A stretch of DNA of 64,000 nt, taken from assembly GCF_000021745.1 (NCBI RefSeq), contig NC_011666.1:1994501-2058500 (forward strand), read 5' to 3'. Numbering within the stretch: position 1 is the first letter of the stretch; each line of letters begins with the position of its first letter. Below the pieces are notes generated by a model. That model saw nothing but the letters and a program-made list of their open reading frames with translations, was not told where the DNA came from and made no database searches. The position numbers and the translations under genes were made by a program. Below are positions 16,877-26,184 of the stretch, one piece after another. Source of the stretch: Methylocella silvestris BL2. GTDB taxonomy: Bacteria; Pseudomonadota; Alphaproteobacteria; Rhizobiales; Beijerinckiaceae.

Positions 16877-17821
16877 TTACGGATCGCCGAGCGGGTGCAG
16901 GTCGCGGACCATGGCTTTCATCCGCTCGTCGAGCACATGCGTGTAGATCTGCGTCGTCGAAATATCGGCATGGCCGAGCAGTTCCTGCACGACGCGAAGG
17001 TCCGCGCCATTTTGCAGAAGATGGCTTGCGAAAGCGTGGCGCAGCACATGCGGGCTGACGCGCGCGGCGGAGAGACCCGCCGCCGCCGCCGCCGTTTTGA
17101 GATCGCGCGCAAAAGCCTGGCGCGTCAGATGACCGCTCTCGCTGTCGGCCGGAAACAGCCACGGTCCGGAGGCCGCGCCCGGCGCGAGCCTGTCCAACAG
17201 GGCGCGATAGGCCGCGATCGCCTCCCGCGCCTTTGTCGAGATCGGCGCCAGCCTGTCGCGGCCGCCCTTGCCGCGGATCGGGATCAGGGGATCTTTCCCG
17301 CGCGCGATCGATTTCGGCAGCGAAACGAGCTCGGAGACGCGCAATCCGGTCGCATAGAGAAGTTCGATGAGGCAGGCCGTGCGAAGCGCCCGCAGCTGCT
17401 CGCCGGGGGAGCGCGCGGCGGCGTCAAGACCCTCTTTTGAGACCGCAAGCAGCCGGTCGACTTCGGCGATCGACAGTGTTTTCGGCAGACCGCGGCCGCG
17501 CCGTGGGCCCTCGATGATCGCCGCCGGATCGTCGGAGCGATAGCTTTCCGCCACAAGAAAGCGGTGCAGCTGGCGGATCGCCGAGAGCTTTCGGGCGCTC
17601 GAGGCTGGTTTCAGACCGCGCTTTTCGAGAGAGGCGATATAGGCGCCGATGTCGTCGCCGGTCGCTTCGATCGGCGATTTTTTGGCGGCTTTGAGCCGGC
17701 CGGCATAATCGGCAAGGTCGCGCGCATAGGCTTCGAGCGTGTTCTTGGCGCCGCCGCGTTCGGCCGCGACCATGTCAAGGAAAGCCGCGATCAGGGGGGA
17801 CGAACCGTCGCCAGTCTGCAT
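16877..17821 (-). CDS. xerD: Site-specific tyrosine recombinase XerD
   Basis: A 314-residue tyrosine recombinase. The N-terminal core-binding domain covers about 8-95 and the catalytic domain about 110-305. Catalytic residues are visible: Arg161 in YATGLRVSE, Lys185 region, His258 and Arg261 in HVLRH, His284 in GHADISTTQIYTHV, and the nucleophile Tyr293. Length and motifs suit chromosomal XerD, which with XerC resolves dimers at dif, rather than a phage integrase. It is convergent with the MocR gene (3-base gap). No dif site is recognised nearby. Confidence 0.93.
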   Translation of the reverse strand: MQTGDGSSPLIAAFLDMVAAERGGAKNTLEAYARDLADYAGRLKAAKKSPIEATGDDIGAYIASLEKRGLKPASSARKLSAIRQLHRFLVAESYRSDDPAAIIEGPRRGRGLPKTLSIAEVDRLLAVSKEGLDAAARSPGEQLRALRTACLIELLYATGLRVSELVSLPKSIARGKDPLIPIRGKGGRDRLAPISTKAREAIAAYRALLDRLAPGAASGPWLFPADSESGHLTRQAFARDLKTAAAAAGLSAARVSPHVLRHAFASHLLQNGADLRVVQELLGHADISTTQIYTHVLDERMKAMVRDLHPLGDP

Positions 17822-17908
17822 GCCCGCTCTCCTTTTGGCCGCTTTCAGCCGGCGAGCTTGGCCCGCATTCGGTTCAGGAATGGATAATTACGCATTGGAA
17901 GCCCGGCG

Positions 17909-18052
17909 TCATTTGTTCAGCCGCTGCGGCGGAATGGTCTGGCTGATTTCGCGCGGCTCCGGCTGAACGAAGGCGACCAGCGCCAGCATGCCGGCGAAAA
18001 TGGCGCCGGCGATGAGCGCGAGCACGACAAGAAAGCGGAAGAGACTAGGCAA
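17909..18052 (-). CDS. 47-residue single-span membrane protein upstream of xerD
   Basis: A short open frame starts with TTG at 18052 and encodes one membrane helix (about residues 5-29, RFLVVLALIAGAIFAGM) followed by a conserved-looking short tail, VQPEPREISQTIPPQRLNK. I recall similar mini-proteins ending in an E/PREM-TIP-RL-K-like tail next to xerD in other Rhizobiales, sometimes mislabelled as histidine kinases. A G run (GGGGG) stands about 8 bases before the TTG. The function is unknown. It lies 87 bases upstream of xerD and downstream of mtaB, all on the minus strand. Confidence 0.75.
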   Translation of the reverse strand: MPSLFRFLVVLALIAGAIFAGMLALVAFVQPEPREISQTIPPQRLNK

Positions 18053-18154
18053 TGCGACCCCCGGCGGCGCCAGAGCATGACGCCGAACGCTTGTGGACTT
18101 TTCGGATGAACATCATGCGTAAAGTAAATGCTTAAGGCGCAAGAACGCGCCCAA

Positions 18155-19456
18155 TTATGAAACGAGCGCGGTGACGGCGTCCTCCGTGAGACGCGGCCGC
18201 GCGCCGGGCGAAACGGCTCCTGACACCGATTTGCCGTCGTCGCGCGCGATGCAGATATCGCGCATTTGCGACGGCGGCGCGCCATCCGTCTTGACCAGCG
18301 TGAAATCGGCGGCGCGGCCAAAGCCGCCGCGCTCGGTCAGTACGCGCAGGGTCTTTCCGATTTTTGTCGCATGATGGCGCGCCAGCGCCGTCTCGCCGGC
18401 CAGACGCAGGCGCGCGGCGCGCTGCTTGACGAGCGTCGGGGCGACAGCCGGCATTTTCGCCGCCGGCGTTCCGGGCCGGGGCGAAAATGGAAAGACGTGC
18501 AGATAGGCGAGGCCGCAATCCTCGATGAGGCTCGCAGTATTCTCGAACATGGCCTCCGTCTCGGTCGGAAAGCCGGCGATGAGGTCGGCGCCGAAGACGA
18601 TGTCGGGACGCAGCCGCTTGAGTTCGGCGCAGAGGCGGACGGCGTCCGCACGCAAATGGCGCCGCTTCATGCGCTTCAAGATCATGTCGTCGCCCGCCTG
18701 CAGCGAAAGATGCAGATGCGGCGCGAGCCGCGGCTCTTCGGCGAAGGCGGAGAAGAGATCGGCGTCCGCCTCGATGCAGTCGATCGAGGAGAGGCGCAGC
18801 CGTTCGAGCTCTGGCGCGGCTTTCAAAATCGCCTTGACGAGGCCGCCGAGCCGGATGTCGCCAAGATCCTGACCGTAAGACGTCAAATCGACGCCGGTGA
18901 GCACGATTTCGCGAAAGCCCTGATCGGTCAGGCGGCGGACGGAGGCGAGGATCGCCTCGGCGGGGGAGGAGCGCGACGGCCCCCGGGCGAAAGGAATGAT
19001 GCAGAACGTGCAGCGGTGATCGCAGCCGGTCTGGACGGCTAGAAAGGCGCGGGTGTGATCCTCGACGCCCTCGGCCGGGATGTTCAGCGGACCGGCGGCG
19101 TTCATGATGCTTTGCGCCTCGACGGGCTCGGCCGAGGCCCAGGCGGCGGCGTCCGACTTGCCGGCATTGCCAAGAACCCGCGACACCTCGGGCATTTGCG
19201 AGAAGCTGCCGGGGTCGATCTCCGCGGCGCAGCCGGTGACGATGATCTCGGCGGACGGCCGCTCGCGCCGGATGCGGCGGATCGCCTGGCGCGCCTGACG
19301 GGTCGCCTCCGCCGTCACGGCGCAAGTATTGACGATGATGAGATTTTCGCGGCCGGCCTTTTCCGCGGCGCGCCGCATGGCCTCGGATTCGACGAGGTTG
19401 AGGCGGCAGCCAAAGCTTGCGACCTCGACGGCGCGAAAAGTGCCGCTTCCGGTCAC
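18155..19456 (-). CDS. mtaB: tRNA (t6A37) methylthiotransferase MtaB
   Basis: A 433-residue radical-SAM enzyme that adds a methylthio group to t6A at position 37 of tRNAs reading ANN codons. The N-terminal MTTase domain has cysteines C17, C45 and C76 for one Fe-S cluster. The radical-SAM motif CDHRCTFC gives C145, C149 and C152 for the second. A TRAM-like C-terminus closes it. The start is a GTG at 19456 whose GTGA overlaps the TGA of dapF, a strong sign of translational coupling; the longer frame upstream is unsupported. In many Rhizobiales ftsY follows dapF-mtaB, but not here. Confidence 0.93.
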   Translation of the reverse strand: MTGSGTFRAVEVASFGCRLNLVESEAMRRAAEKAGRENLIIVNTCAVTAEATRQARQAIRRIRRERPSAEIIVTGCAAEIDPGSFSQMPEVSRVLGNAGKSDAAAWASAEPVEAQSIMNAAGPLNIPAEGVEDHTRAFLAVQTGCDHRCTFCIIPFARGPSRSSPAEAILASVRRLTDQGFREIVLTGVDLTSYGQDLGDIRLGGLVKAILKAAPELERLRLSSIDCIEADADLFSAFAEEPRLAPHLHLSLQAGDDMILKRMKRRHLRADAVRLCAELKRLRPDIVFGADLIAGFPTETEAMFENTASLIEDCGLAYLHVFPFSPRPGTPAAKMPAVAPTLVKQRAARLRLAGETALARHHATKIGKTLRVLTERGGFGRAADFTLVKTDGAPPSQMRDICIARDDGKSVSGAVSPGARPRLTEDAVTALVS

Positions 19457-20325
19457 GCCGCGGCGTCCGCGAAAATCGCCGGATCGAGCCGGGTCTCGAA
19501 TTCGAACGCAACCGGCCCGGTCATGACGACCATATCGTCGCTCTCGCGCCAAAAAATGTCCAACTCGCCCCCAGGGAGGGCGACGGTCGCGCGCCGGCCT
19601 GTGAGTCCCCGCCGCGCAGCCGCGACCAGCGCCGCGCAGGCGGCCGAGCCGCAGGCGAGCGTCAGGCCGACGCCGCGCTCCCAGACCTTCAGCTCGATGC
19701 GCTCGGGCGAGACGATGCGCGCCAGCGAAATATTGGCCCGTTCGGGAAAGAGCGGATCATGTTCGAGCACAGGGCCGATCGCGGCGAGATCATAGGCGCC
19801 GATATCCTCCACGAAAAAGATCGCGTGCGGATTGCCCATATTCACCACGGCCGGATTTTTCAGGATGGGCGAATCGGCTGGCCCGAAAGAAAGATCGACC
19901 GCGCTTGTGTCGGGCGCGTCCCGGCTCAGCGGGATCTCGGCAGCCTTCAGCCGGGGGCGCCCCATCTCGACGGAAAAGACCAGCTCGCTGACGCGGCGGC
20001 AGGCGAGCCGCCCGGCCGCCGTCTCGAGCAACACTTCGTCCCGCGCGCCATCCTTCAGCAAGGTCCAGGCGACGCAGCGCGTGCCATTGCCGCAGGCGGC
20101 CGATTGCGAGCCATCGGCGTTAAAGATCGTCACGAAAGCCGCGCAGCCTTTGGAGCGCGGGTCTTCCAGAACCATCAGTTGATCGAAGGCGAGCCCCTTC
20201 GTGCGGGCGATGGCGCGCGCCTGCGGGCCCGTGACGCCGGCGCCGGCGCCGCGCAGATCGACGATGAGGATCTCATTGCCTATGCCGTTCATCTTGACGG
20301 CGAGCCGGTTGGCGAGGGGATTCAT
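19453..20325 (-). CDS. dapF: Diaminopimelate epimerase
   Basis: A 290-residue cytosolic enzyme converting LL- to meso-diaminopimelate for lysine and peptidoglycan synthesis. The two catalytic cysteines are in AACGNGTRC (Cys78) and TLACGSAAC (Cys225). The start is the ATG at 20325 ([19 protein letters not shown]), which fits the family; the open frame goes on far upstream only as a shadow of the opposite gene. The stop overlaps the GTG of mtaB by 4 bases. Confidence 0.95.
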   Translation of the reverse strand: MNPLANRLAVKMNGIGNEILIVDLRGAGAGVTGPQARAIARTKGLAFDQLMVLEDPRSKGCAAFVTIFNADGSQSAACGNGTRCVAWTLLKDGARDEVLLETAAGRLACRRVSELVFSVEMGRPRLKAAEIPLSRDAPDTSAVDLSFGPADSPILKNPAVVNMGNPHAIFFVEDIGAYDLAAIGPVLEHDPLFPERANISLARIVSPERIELKVWERGVGLTLACGSAACAALVAAARRGLTGRRATVALPGGELDIFWRESDDMVVMTGPVAFEFETRLDPAIFADAAA

Positions 20326-20503
20326 GTGCCGCTTCGTCTGTGTGCGTTCTGCCTCATATAAGAAAATAAGCTGCGCGGAACCATTGTTTTGTCGCTTTGG
20401 CGCGTTCTTTATCCAATAAGCTCCCCTTATAGGCCCCCTTGCCGCTGCTCTTTCGCGCCGGGCAGGAGGCGCGGCGGCGACGGTCGGACTTTTGGAGCGG
20501 CAT

Positions 20504-21229
20504 ATGAGATTTGGCGACTTCGCAGAACTGACGCTTGCGTTTTCGGGGCGCGCTGCTCGCGCCGCGGCCGCGCTCGCTTTCCTCGCCCTTTTTGCTGCGC
20601 CCGCCGCCGCCGAAGCGCCGACGACAACGCCGCCTGCAACTGAAGCCGCGCCGCCCGCAACGCCTGACGCCTCGCCTGCCGCCCCCGAATCGGCGGCTCC
20701 CGACGCGACTGTGCCCGAGCCGGACCAGAAGGCTGCGCCCGGCGCTCCGGGCGTCCCCGGCGACGCCACCGCCGAAACTGTGGAGGTGACCGCCAAGCCC
20801 GTCGCGCTGCTCGTCGGCGACGCGGAATGGGCGGAAGGGTTCAAATCCATCCTCGCCGCGCTCGACAAGGCGCAGGAGGCCGTCAAGACCGCCGGGCTCA
20901 AGCAGGCCGGCCCGCCCTTCGCGGTGTTTCTATCGACCGACGACACCAGCTTCCATTTCGAGGCGATGGTGCCGATCGAGGCCAAGCCGGACGGCAAGAC
21001 CGAGCTGACCGGGGGCGTCAAGATCGGCGATTCGCCGGCCGGCAAGGCGATCAAATTTTTGCACCGCGGCGCCTATGACGACATCGATTCAACCTATGAT
21101 CTCATCACCGCCTATCTCGACGAGAAGGGGCTGGATTCCAAGAATCTGTTCATCGAGGAATATCTGACCCCGACCCGCGAAAGCGACGACGCGGGGCTTG
21201 AGGCCGACATTTATGTGTTTTTGAAGTAG
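20504..21229 (+). CDS. Secreted GyrI-like (effector-binding fold) protein
   Basis: A 241-residue protein with a signal peptide (hydrophobic residues about 18-36, cleavage at AAAEA), a Pro/Ala/Thr-rich linker to about residue 90, and a C-terminal domain of about 150 residues. The domain resembles the GyrI-like/AraC effector-binding fold: the [21 protein letters not shown] segment, then [31 protein letters not shown] and a closing [17 protein letters not shown] periplasmic small-molecule-binding role is inference. GGAG before the ATG at 20504 fixes the start. It is divergent from dapF. Confidence 0.75.
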   Translation: MRFGDFAELTLAFSGRAARAAAALAFLALFAAPAAAEAPTTTPPATEAAPPATPDASPAAPESAAPDATVPEPDQKAAPGAPGVPGDATAETVEVTAKPVALLVGDAEWAEGFKSILAALDKAQEAVKTAGLKQAGPPFAVFLSTDDTSFHFEAMVPIEAKPDGKTELTGGVKIGDSPAGKAIKFLHRGAYDDIDSTYDLITAYLDEKGLDSKNLFIEEYLTPTRESDDAGLEADIYVFLK

Positions 21230-21385
21230 CGGCTAAACTGGAGCGGGTCGCTATTGAAGCATTCTGAATTATCGCCATAAGCGGCTGCTTTTCACAATGA
21301 CAACACCACGGAAGAAGAACACGCCGGCATAACGGCCTGCCCCAAAGCCGGCTGCTCCCGTTCCTTACATATAGGCGCAAGCAAT

Positions 21386-21415
21386 AGCCCTGCGCCGCGC
21401 GAGGCGGGCAGGGCT
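21386..21415 (-). terminator. Hairpin downstream of the esterase-like gene
   Basis: AGCCCTGC / GCAGGGCT arms form a stem with GC-rich inner pairing just after the stop of the minus-strand gene at 21426. On the minus strand the following sequence (ATTGCTTG) is only weakly U-rich. Confidence 0.45.
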
Positions 21416-21425
21416 TTCCGCATGA

Positions 21426-22589
21426 TCAATCGTCATGCCAATTGTGGGCGTCTCTGCTATTTTTCCATCCGTTCAGCTTGTTCTTCTTCAGGAACTTATC
21501 CAGCAGAGCGGCAACCTTGTCGTTATCCATGTCTGCAAACGCGATATGCGTGCTTCCTTTGAGCCCCGCATCCTCCGCCAGCTTGAGGACTTCCGCGTGC
21601 CCGCCATATTTGTTGATGAGCTTGGCGCACAGGCGGGACTGAATAACGAAACTGTAGGTTTCAGGGCGATGGTCGCCCCACACGAACTGGATCGCCGTTA
21701 GCTTCGCCAGCTTCTTGAAGTCCTCAAGCGGAACGCCGATCGGACCGAAAGCGCAGGCCGGCCCGGGATCCGTGCAGAGCGTGGGGCTCTCGGGGTCGCC
21801 GATGGGGAACACATATCCGATGCTTTCGTAGGTGACGATGCCCTTGATATTGGTTTTCTGGCTCTTGGTGGTTGTGCGCATCGCGCGAAGCCCGCCAGCC
21901 GAGTTGGTGAGGTAAACGATACTATTGCCCAGTCGGCCGGAATCGGCCGCGACGGCCGCCGCATCCGTCTCAATCTCGATATTCCGCGCGATGTCGAACT
22001 CGTCATAACGAGAGGCTGTCGCATCCAGCCAAGCCTGTGGATTTGTGGTCGGGAATTGGACGCCCGGCCACCATTCGGCTGCCGTTGGAACTTGTCCGAC
22101 TGGAATTGCGGGGCCGAACACCCAGGCCGTGAAATTGCCCTGATCCCGCGACGATGGCGTGTAGGTGACCGACTCGCAGCTCCAGTTGGCGCGGCCGACG
22201 CGCGGACCGTCCCACAAAAAGACGGGGTATTCGCGGCGCAGCATCATGTCCTTGTAGCCTTCGCCGCCGTCCCAGCGGTTCTGCCACACTTGCGTGCTGG
22301 AGCTGTGCCACATGACGAGGCTTGTCCTGCGCGGAGTCGCGGGCATGAAATACTCAACATAGCCGTGATCGCACGACAGCGTCCGATTGGGCGTGGCGGG
22401 ATTGATAGGGACGACCTTGCCGCCGATGACGAAACCGCCCGAACTGTCGAGCACGATGGGCGGCTTGCGAGAGTCATGGGCCAAGGCGCCGCTGCTTGTG
22501 GCGGCGATGAGCAAGAGCGCAGCTAACGGACAGTAATTGCTCAGCTCCCGACGACCGGATTCTGCAACTCTATTGTTGTCGTTGTTCAT
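21426..22589 (-). CDS. Secreted alpha/beta hydrolase, esterase-like
   Basis: A 387-residue protein with an N-terminal hydrophobic segment (residues 19-37, cleavage near ALA-HDS) for export. The fold looks like an alpha/beta hydrolase: VMWHSSST (93-99) near the expected oxyanion region, LWDGPRVGRANW, the nucleophile elbow TNSAGG with Ser230, and a late His348 in STHIAF. The layout recalls the bacterial esterase 713 group, in which a large loop separates strand and nucleophile; this relation is by eye. Codon use is looser and G+C lower than in the neighbours, suggesting acquisition. It is divergent from an AraC regulator. Confidence 0.65.
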   Translation of the reverse strand: MNNDNNRVAESGRRELSNYCPLAALLLIAATSSGALAHDSRKPPIVLDSSGGFVIGGKVVPINPATPNRTLSCDHGYVEYFMPATPRRTSLVMWHSSSTQVWQNRWDGGEGYKDMMLRREYPVFLWDGPRVGRANWSCESVTYTPSSRDQGNFTAWVFGPAIPVGQVPTAAEWWPGVQFPTTNPQAWLDATASRYDEFDIARNIEIETDAAAVAADSGRLGNSIVYLTNSAGGLRAMRTTTKSQKTNIKGIVTYESIGYVFPIGDPESPTLCTDPGPACAFGPIGVPLEDFKKLAKLTAIQFVWGDHRPETYSFVIQSRLCAKLINKYGGHAEVLKLAEDAGLKGSTHIAFADMDNDKVAALLDKFLKKNKLNGWKNSRDAHNWHDD

Positions 22590-22621
22590 TAATTCCCCCC
22601 TTTTGCTTTCTGGTGACGCGC

Positions 22622-22643
22622 GTTTTCGATCTTCGTCGAAAAC
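22622..22643. promoter_or_regulatory. Inverted repeat between esterase and AraC genes
   Basis: Perfect 8-bp arms GTTTTCGA / TCGAAAAC with a 6-base loop lie 33 bases upstream of the esterase-like gene within its divergent promoter region. It may be an operator. AraC proteins more often bind direct repeats, so the binder is uncertain. Confidence 0.4.
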
Positions 22644-22870
22644 TGAAGTTTGCTCGTCGTTTCGAAAGCTAGAGGGGGATGCGGAAGGAGACTACCACGA
22701 TCCGGCGCATTTGAGCACGATCCTGCATACGCACATAATAAAGTTCACAATGCCGTGAGCAAAGGCCGACTCTTGGCGGTTTTGCGCCGAGGCCTCTCGA
22801 ACAGAGGACATTGACAGGAGATCACAAAAGCGTGAACGCTAGTCGGCCTCGCTGACGACTGGACCTGTCA

Positions 22871-23755
22871 ATGAGTACGACCCGGATTCAATTTATCGCG
22901 CACGGACGACGCGCGACGCTGTTTCGCGCTCCCGATTTGATGAGCGCCGATCACCCTTGGGCTGGTTTTAGCTTCGAAGAGGCGAATGCGCCGAGCGAGC
23001 CGATGCCGAGCCATTCCTGGTCAAAGACCACCCTCTTATATGTCACAGGGGGTCAGGGTTCGCTGCGTTGGAAGCACCGAGGCGTTTGGAGCGTTGACCC
23101 GCTCCAGTCCGGAACCGTCTCCATTACCCGTCGCGACGTCGAGATCCAATCTGTTCTGCCGAGCGGCTCATTCCGGATGATGGTGCTCCAGCTGGATGGC
23201 GCGCGATTTCAGGAGCTGGCGCCCGCTCAAATTGTCGCAATTGAGAAATCGTTGAGTTCTGTGCAGGTGACGCGAGATGTCCGGCTTGCCGCGCTGTTGT
23301 CGGCAATGTCCGCGGAAGTCAAAGATGGATGCGCCTCCGGGAGGCTTTACGGAGAATCGATCTCCATCGCATTCCTTGCGTATCTCGCCGGTCGCTACGC
23401 TACCCCTCCGCTTCTCGCCGATTGCGAGAAAAGCCTTTCGCCGGCCGAGATGCGGACCCTCGTTGGCTTCATCCGAGAGAATCTGGCCAACAACATCTCC
23501 GTGACGGAGCTCGCGGGGCTGGTGCAGATGCGTCCCTCTCACTTTGCCCGAATTTTCAAGGCTTCGTTCGGGATTACGCCCTATCAATTTGTCATGCGGG
23601 AACGCGTTGCGAGCGCGAAGGAGCTGTTTGTGAGCGCGAACCTGTCCGCGAGTCAGGTGGCCTCGGAGATCGGATTTTCGAGTCAAAGTCACTTCGTAAA
23701 AGTCTTCCGCCAGTTCACGGGCGTCACGCCCAAGCAGTACCAAGCCGGTCTCTAG
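22871..23755 (+). CDS. AraC family transcriptional regulator
   Basis: A 294-residue regulator with an N-terminal ligand-binding region (about 1-180) and a C-terminal double helix-turn-helix (about 195-294). The AraC signature is clear: NNISVTELAGLVQMRPSHFARIFK, then ITPYQFVMRERV, then LSASQVASEIGFSSQSHFVKVFRQFTGVTPKQYQ. The N-terminal part resembles AraC_binding_2-like domains. It is divergent from the secreted esterase and probably controls it. Base composition is lower in G+C than the surroundings, as for its neighbour. Confidence 0.9.
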   Translation: MSTTRIQFIAHGRRATLFRAPDLMSADHPWAGFSFEEANAPSEPMPSHSWSKTTLLYVTGGQGSLRWKHRGVWSVDPLQSGTVSITRRDVEIQSVLPSGSFRMMVLQLDGARFQELAPAQIVAIEKSLSSVQVTRDVRLAALLSAMSAEVKDGCASGRLYGESISIAFLAYLAGRYATPPLLADCEKSLSPAEMRTLVGFIRENLANNISVTELAGLVQMRPSHFARIFKASFGITPYQFVMRERVASAKELFVSANLSASQVASEIGFSSQSHFVKVFRQFTGVTPKQYQAGL

Positions 23756-23872
23756 CTGTCTGCGACGGCCATGTCCGGCGTCGGGCCACGAGCAGCCTTT
23801 CTGCAGGCAGACGGCCCTCGCGCTGCCCATCCCCGGTTCAGGTCCCATCGAGAACCCCGCAAGGCTTCGCCC

Positions 23873-25264
23873 TCAATAAAGCCCCGTCAGATAATAGAAT
23901 CCGATCACCACGAACACCGCCGCCGTTTTCAAAATCGTCACCGCAAAAATATCGATGTAGGACGTCTTGTGCGTCAGGCCGGTCACGGCGAGGACGGTGA
24001 TGACCGCGCCATTATGCGGTAGCGTGTCCATGCCGCCGCTGGCCATGGCGGCGACGCGGTGCAGCACTTCCATGGGGATATGCGCCGCCTCCGCCGCGGC
24101 AATAAACTGCTTCGACATGGCGGCAAGCGCGATGGACAAACCGCCCGAGGCCGATCCCGTGACGCCGGCGAGCGTCGAAACGCTGACGGCGACCTTGACC
24201 AGCGGATCGCCGATCTGCGCCAGCACGTCGCGGATCGTAATGAAGCCCGGCAGCGCCGCGATGACGGCGCCAAAGCCATATTCGGAGGCCGTGTTCATGC
24301 CGGCGAGAAGCGCCCCAGCGACAGCGGCCTTCGACCCTTCCGCGAATTTGACGGAAACACGCCGAAAGGCGAAGGCGAACACCGTCAGAATGCCGGCGAT
24401 CAGCGCGCCCTGCACCGCCCAGATCGCCGTCAGCGAAGCCACATTGGCCGTAACCGGCGCCGACATGCCGGCGAGCTGCACATGATTCTCCGGGCCATAA
24501 AAGGCGCCGATCAGCGAAGTCAGCGCGCGATTGCCCAAAAACACCACGAGAAGCGGGCTCAAGGCGATCAGCGGATGGGTCAGCGCGCCTTTTTCCGCCG
24601 CCTCCGGCTCATGGATATGATTTTGGCCATATCCCTCGCCCGCCGCAGCGGCCTGACGGCGTCGCCATTCCAGCCAGGCGAGGCCGCTCCCCAGAATGAA
24701 GGCCGAGCCGATGAGGCCGAGGATCGGCGCGGCCCAGGTCGTCGTTTGAAAAAACGTGGTCGGGATAATGTTCTGGATCTGCGGCGTGCCGGGCAGCGCG
24801 TCCATCGTGAAGCTGAACGCGCCGAGCGCGATCGTCCCCGGAATGAGCCGCTTTGGAATGGCGCTCTGACGGAACATTTCCGCCGCGAAAGGATAGGCCG
24901 CAAAGACGACGACGAACAGAGAAACGCCGCCATAGGTCAGGATGGCGCAAACAAGCACGATCGACAAAATCGCACGGGCGTGGCCGACGACGCCGATCAC
25001 CGCGCTGACGATCGATTGCGAGAAGCCGGACAGCTCGATGACTTTTCCAAAAATGGCGCCGAGCAGAAACGCGGGAAAATAAAGTTTCAGAAACCCGACC
25101 ATCTTCTCCATGAACAGCGAGGTAAAGATGGTCGGAACAGTGGAAGGATCGGTGGCGAGCACGGCCAGCATTGCGGCGATCGGCGCAAACAATATGACGC
25201 TGAAGCCGCGGTAGGCGACGACCATCAAAAAGACCAGCGCGGCGAGCGCGATCAAGAAATTCAT
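23873..25264 (-). CDS. GntP family permease (likely hydroxy-acid or ketone-body uptake)
   Basis: A 463-residue polytopic inner-membrane permease of the GntP/ion-transporter superfamily, with around twelve helices and motifs such as AFSFTMDALPGTPQIQNIIPTTFF. Family members take up gluconate, D-serine or 3-hydroxybutyrate. The CoA-transferase genes encoded divergently 266 bases away favour acetoacetate or 3-hydroxybutyrate as substrate; this is inference from context. The start at 25264 (MNFLIALAALVFL) is chosen over an unsupported 16-codon extension. Confidence 0.85.
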   Translation of the reverse strand: MNFLIALAALVFLMVVAYRGFSVILFAPIAAMLAVLATDPSTVPTIFTSLFMEKMVGFLKLYFPAFLLGAIFGKVIELSGFSQSIVSAVIGVVGHARAILSIVLVCAILTYGGVSLFVVVFAAYPFAAEMFRQSAIPKRLIPGTIALGAFSFTMDALPGTPQIQNIIPTTFFQTTTWAAPILGLIGSAFILGSGLAWLEWRRRQAAAAGEGYGQNHIHEPEAAEKGALTHPLIALSPLLVVFLGNRALTSLIGAFYGPENHVQLAGMSAPVTANVASLTAIWAVQGALIAGILTVFAFAFRRVSVKFAEGSKAAVAGALLAGMNTASEYGFGAVIAALPGFITIRDVLAQIGDPLVKVAVSVSTLAGVTGSASGGLSIALAAMSKQFIAAAEAAHIPMEVLHRVAAMASGGMDTLPHNGAVITVLAVTGLTHKTSYIDIFAVTILKTAAVFVVIGFYYLTGLY

Positions 25265-25530
25265 GGCGTCGCTTCCCCCACTGCAGGCGCGTTGACGCGG
25301 CCTGCTTGCCACTCCGCGCCGCTTTGGAAAACCAAGCCGGATCCCTCAAAGCGGGCGCTACCCAGTGCTTTTCAAGCCTAGCTTCGGCAAGCCTGTTGTC
25401 AAACCGCGGCGGGGCGTCATAACAGCTTGACGGCGCCCGATCTGCCGGGCGCCTGCGCCGCCGGGCGAACGCGCCGGCTTGCGAAAAAATTTGCAGATGA
25501 GGGAGGGCGAGCCATGGACGCCGCAGCCGC

Positions 25531-26184
25531 ATGAAACGCGCAATTTCGCCGACGGCCGCCGCCGCCCTGATCCCGGACGGAGCCACAATCATGATCGGCG
25601 GCTTCATGGCGGTCGGCTCGCCGCATCGGCTGATCGACGCTCTCGTCGCCGCCGACAAGCGCAATCTGACGATCATCGCCAATGACACCGGCCTGCCCGG
25701 CGTCGGCATCGGCAAGCTCATCGCCGCCGGCTGCGTTGCAAAGGTGATCGCCTCGCATATAGGGCTCAATCCGCACACGCAGAAAGCGATGATCGCCGGC
25801 GAGATCGAAGTCGAACTCGTGCCGCAGGGAACGCTCGCCGAACGCATTCGCGCCGCCGGCTACGGGCTCGGCGGCGTGCTGACCAAGACAGGGCTTGGAA
25901 CCATCGCGGCCGAGGGCCAGCGCGTGATCGACATCGATGGCGACCCCTGGCTTTACGCCCCGCCGCTGTTCGCCGATTTCGCGCTCGTCGCGGCCGAGCG
26001 CGCCGACTACAATGGCAATCTGTCCTATCAGCTGACGGCGACCAATTTCAATCCGGTGATGGCCATGGCCGGCCGCATCGTCATCTGCGAATCGCGCGAA
26101 ATTCTTCCCGTCGGCGCGGTGCCGCCGGACAGCGTCGATACGCCGGGCGTGCTGGTCGATCATCTCATCGAAAGGGCTGTCTGA
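25531..26184 (+). CDS. atoD: 3-oxoacid CoA-transferase subunit A
   Basis: The 217-residue alpha subunit of a family I CoA-transferase that moves CoA to acetoacetate or another 3-oxo or short-chain acid. The conserved GGFMAVGSPHRLIDAL loop is present at about residues 28-43, followed by NDTGLPGVGIGKLI. Its TGA shares the A with the ATG of the next gene, so the two subunits are translationally coupled. Whether the donor is succinyl-CoA (scoA) or acetyl-CoA (atoD) cannot be told from sequence. Confidence 0.92.
   Translation: MKRAISPTAAAALIPDGATIMIGGFMAVGSPHRLIDALVAADKRNLTIIANDTGLPGVGIGKLIAAGCVAKVIASHIGLNPHTQKAMIAGEIEVELVPQGTLAERIRAAGYGLGGVLTKTGLGTIAAEGQRVIDIDGDPWLYAPPLFADFALVAAERADYNGNLSYQLTATNFNPVMAMAGRIVICESREILPVGAVPPDSVDTPGVLVDHLIERAV

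Noticed and set aside
17909-18052. Histidine kinase annotation for the 47-residue protein
   Set aside because: It has only one membrane helix and no kinase motif; such labels in databases appear to be mistakes.
18132-19511. 459-codon minus-strand frame overlapping mtaB
   Set aside because: Same-strand shadow of mtaB in another frame; Arg-rich and no motifs.
24059-25381. 440-codon open frame on the plus strand
   Set aside because: Antisense of the GntP permease; highly charged RDRQ-rich product typical of shadow frames in G+C-rich DNA.
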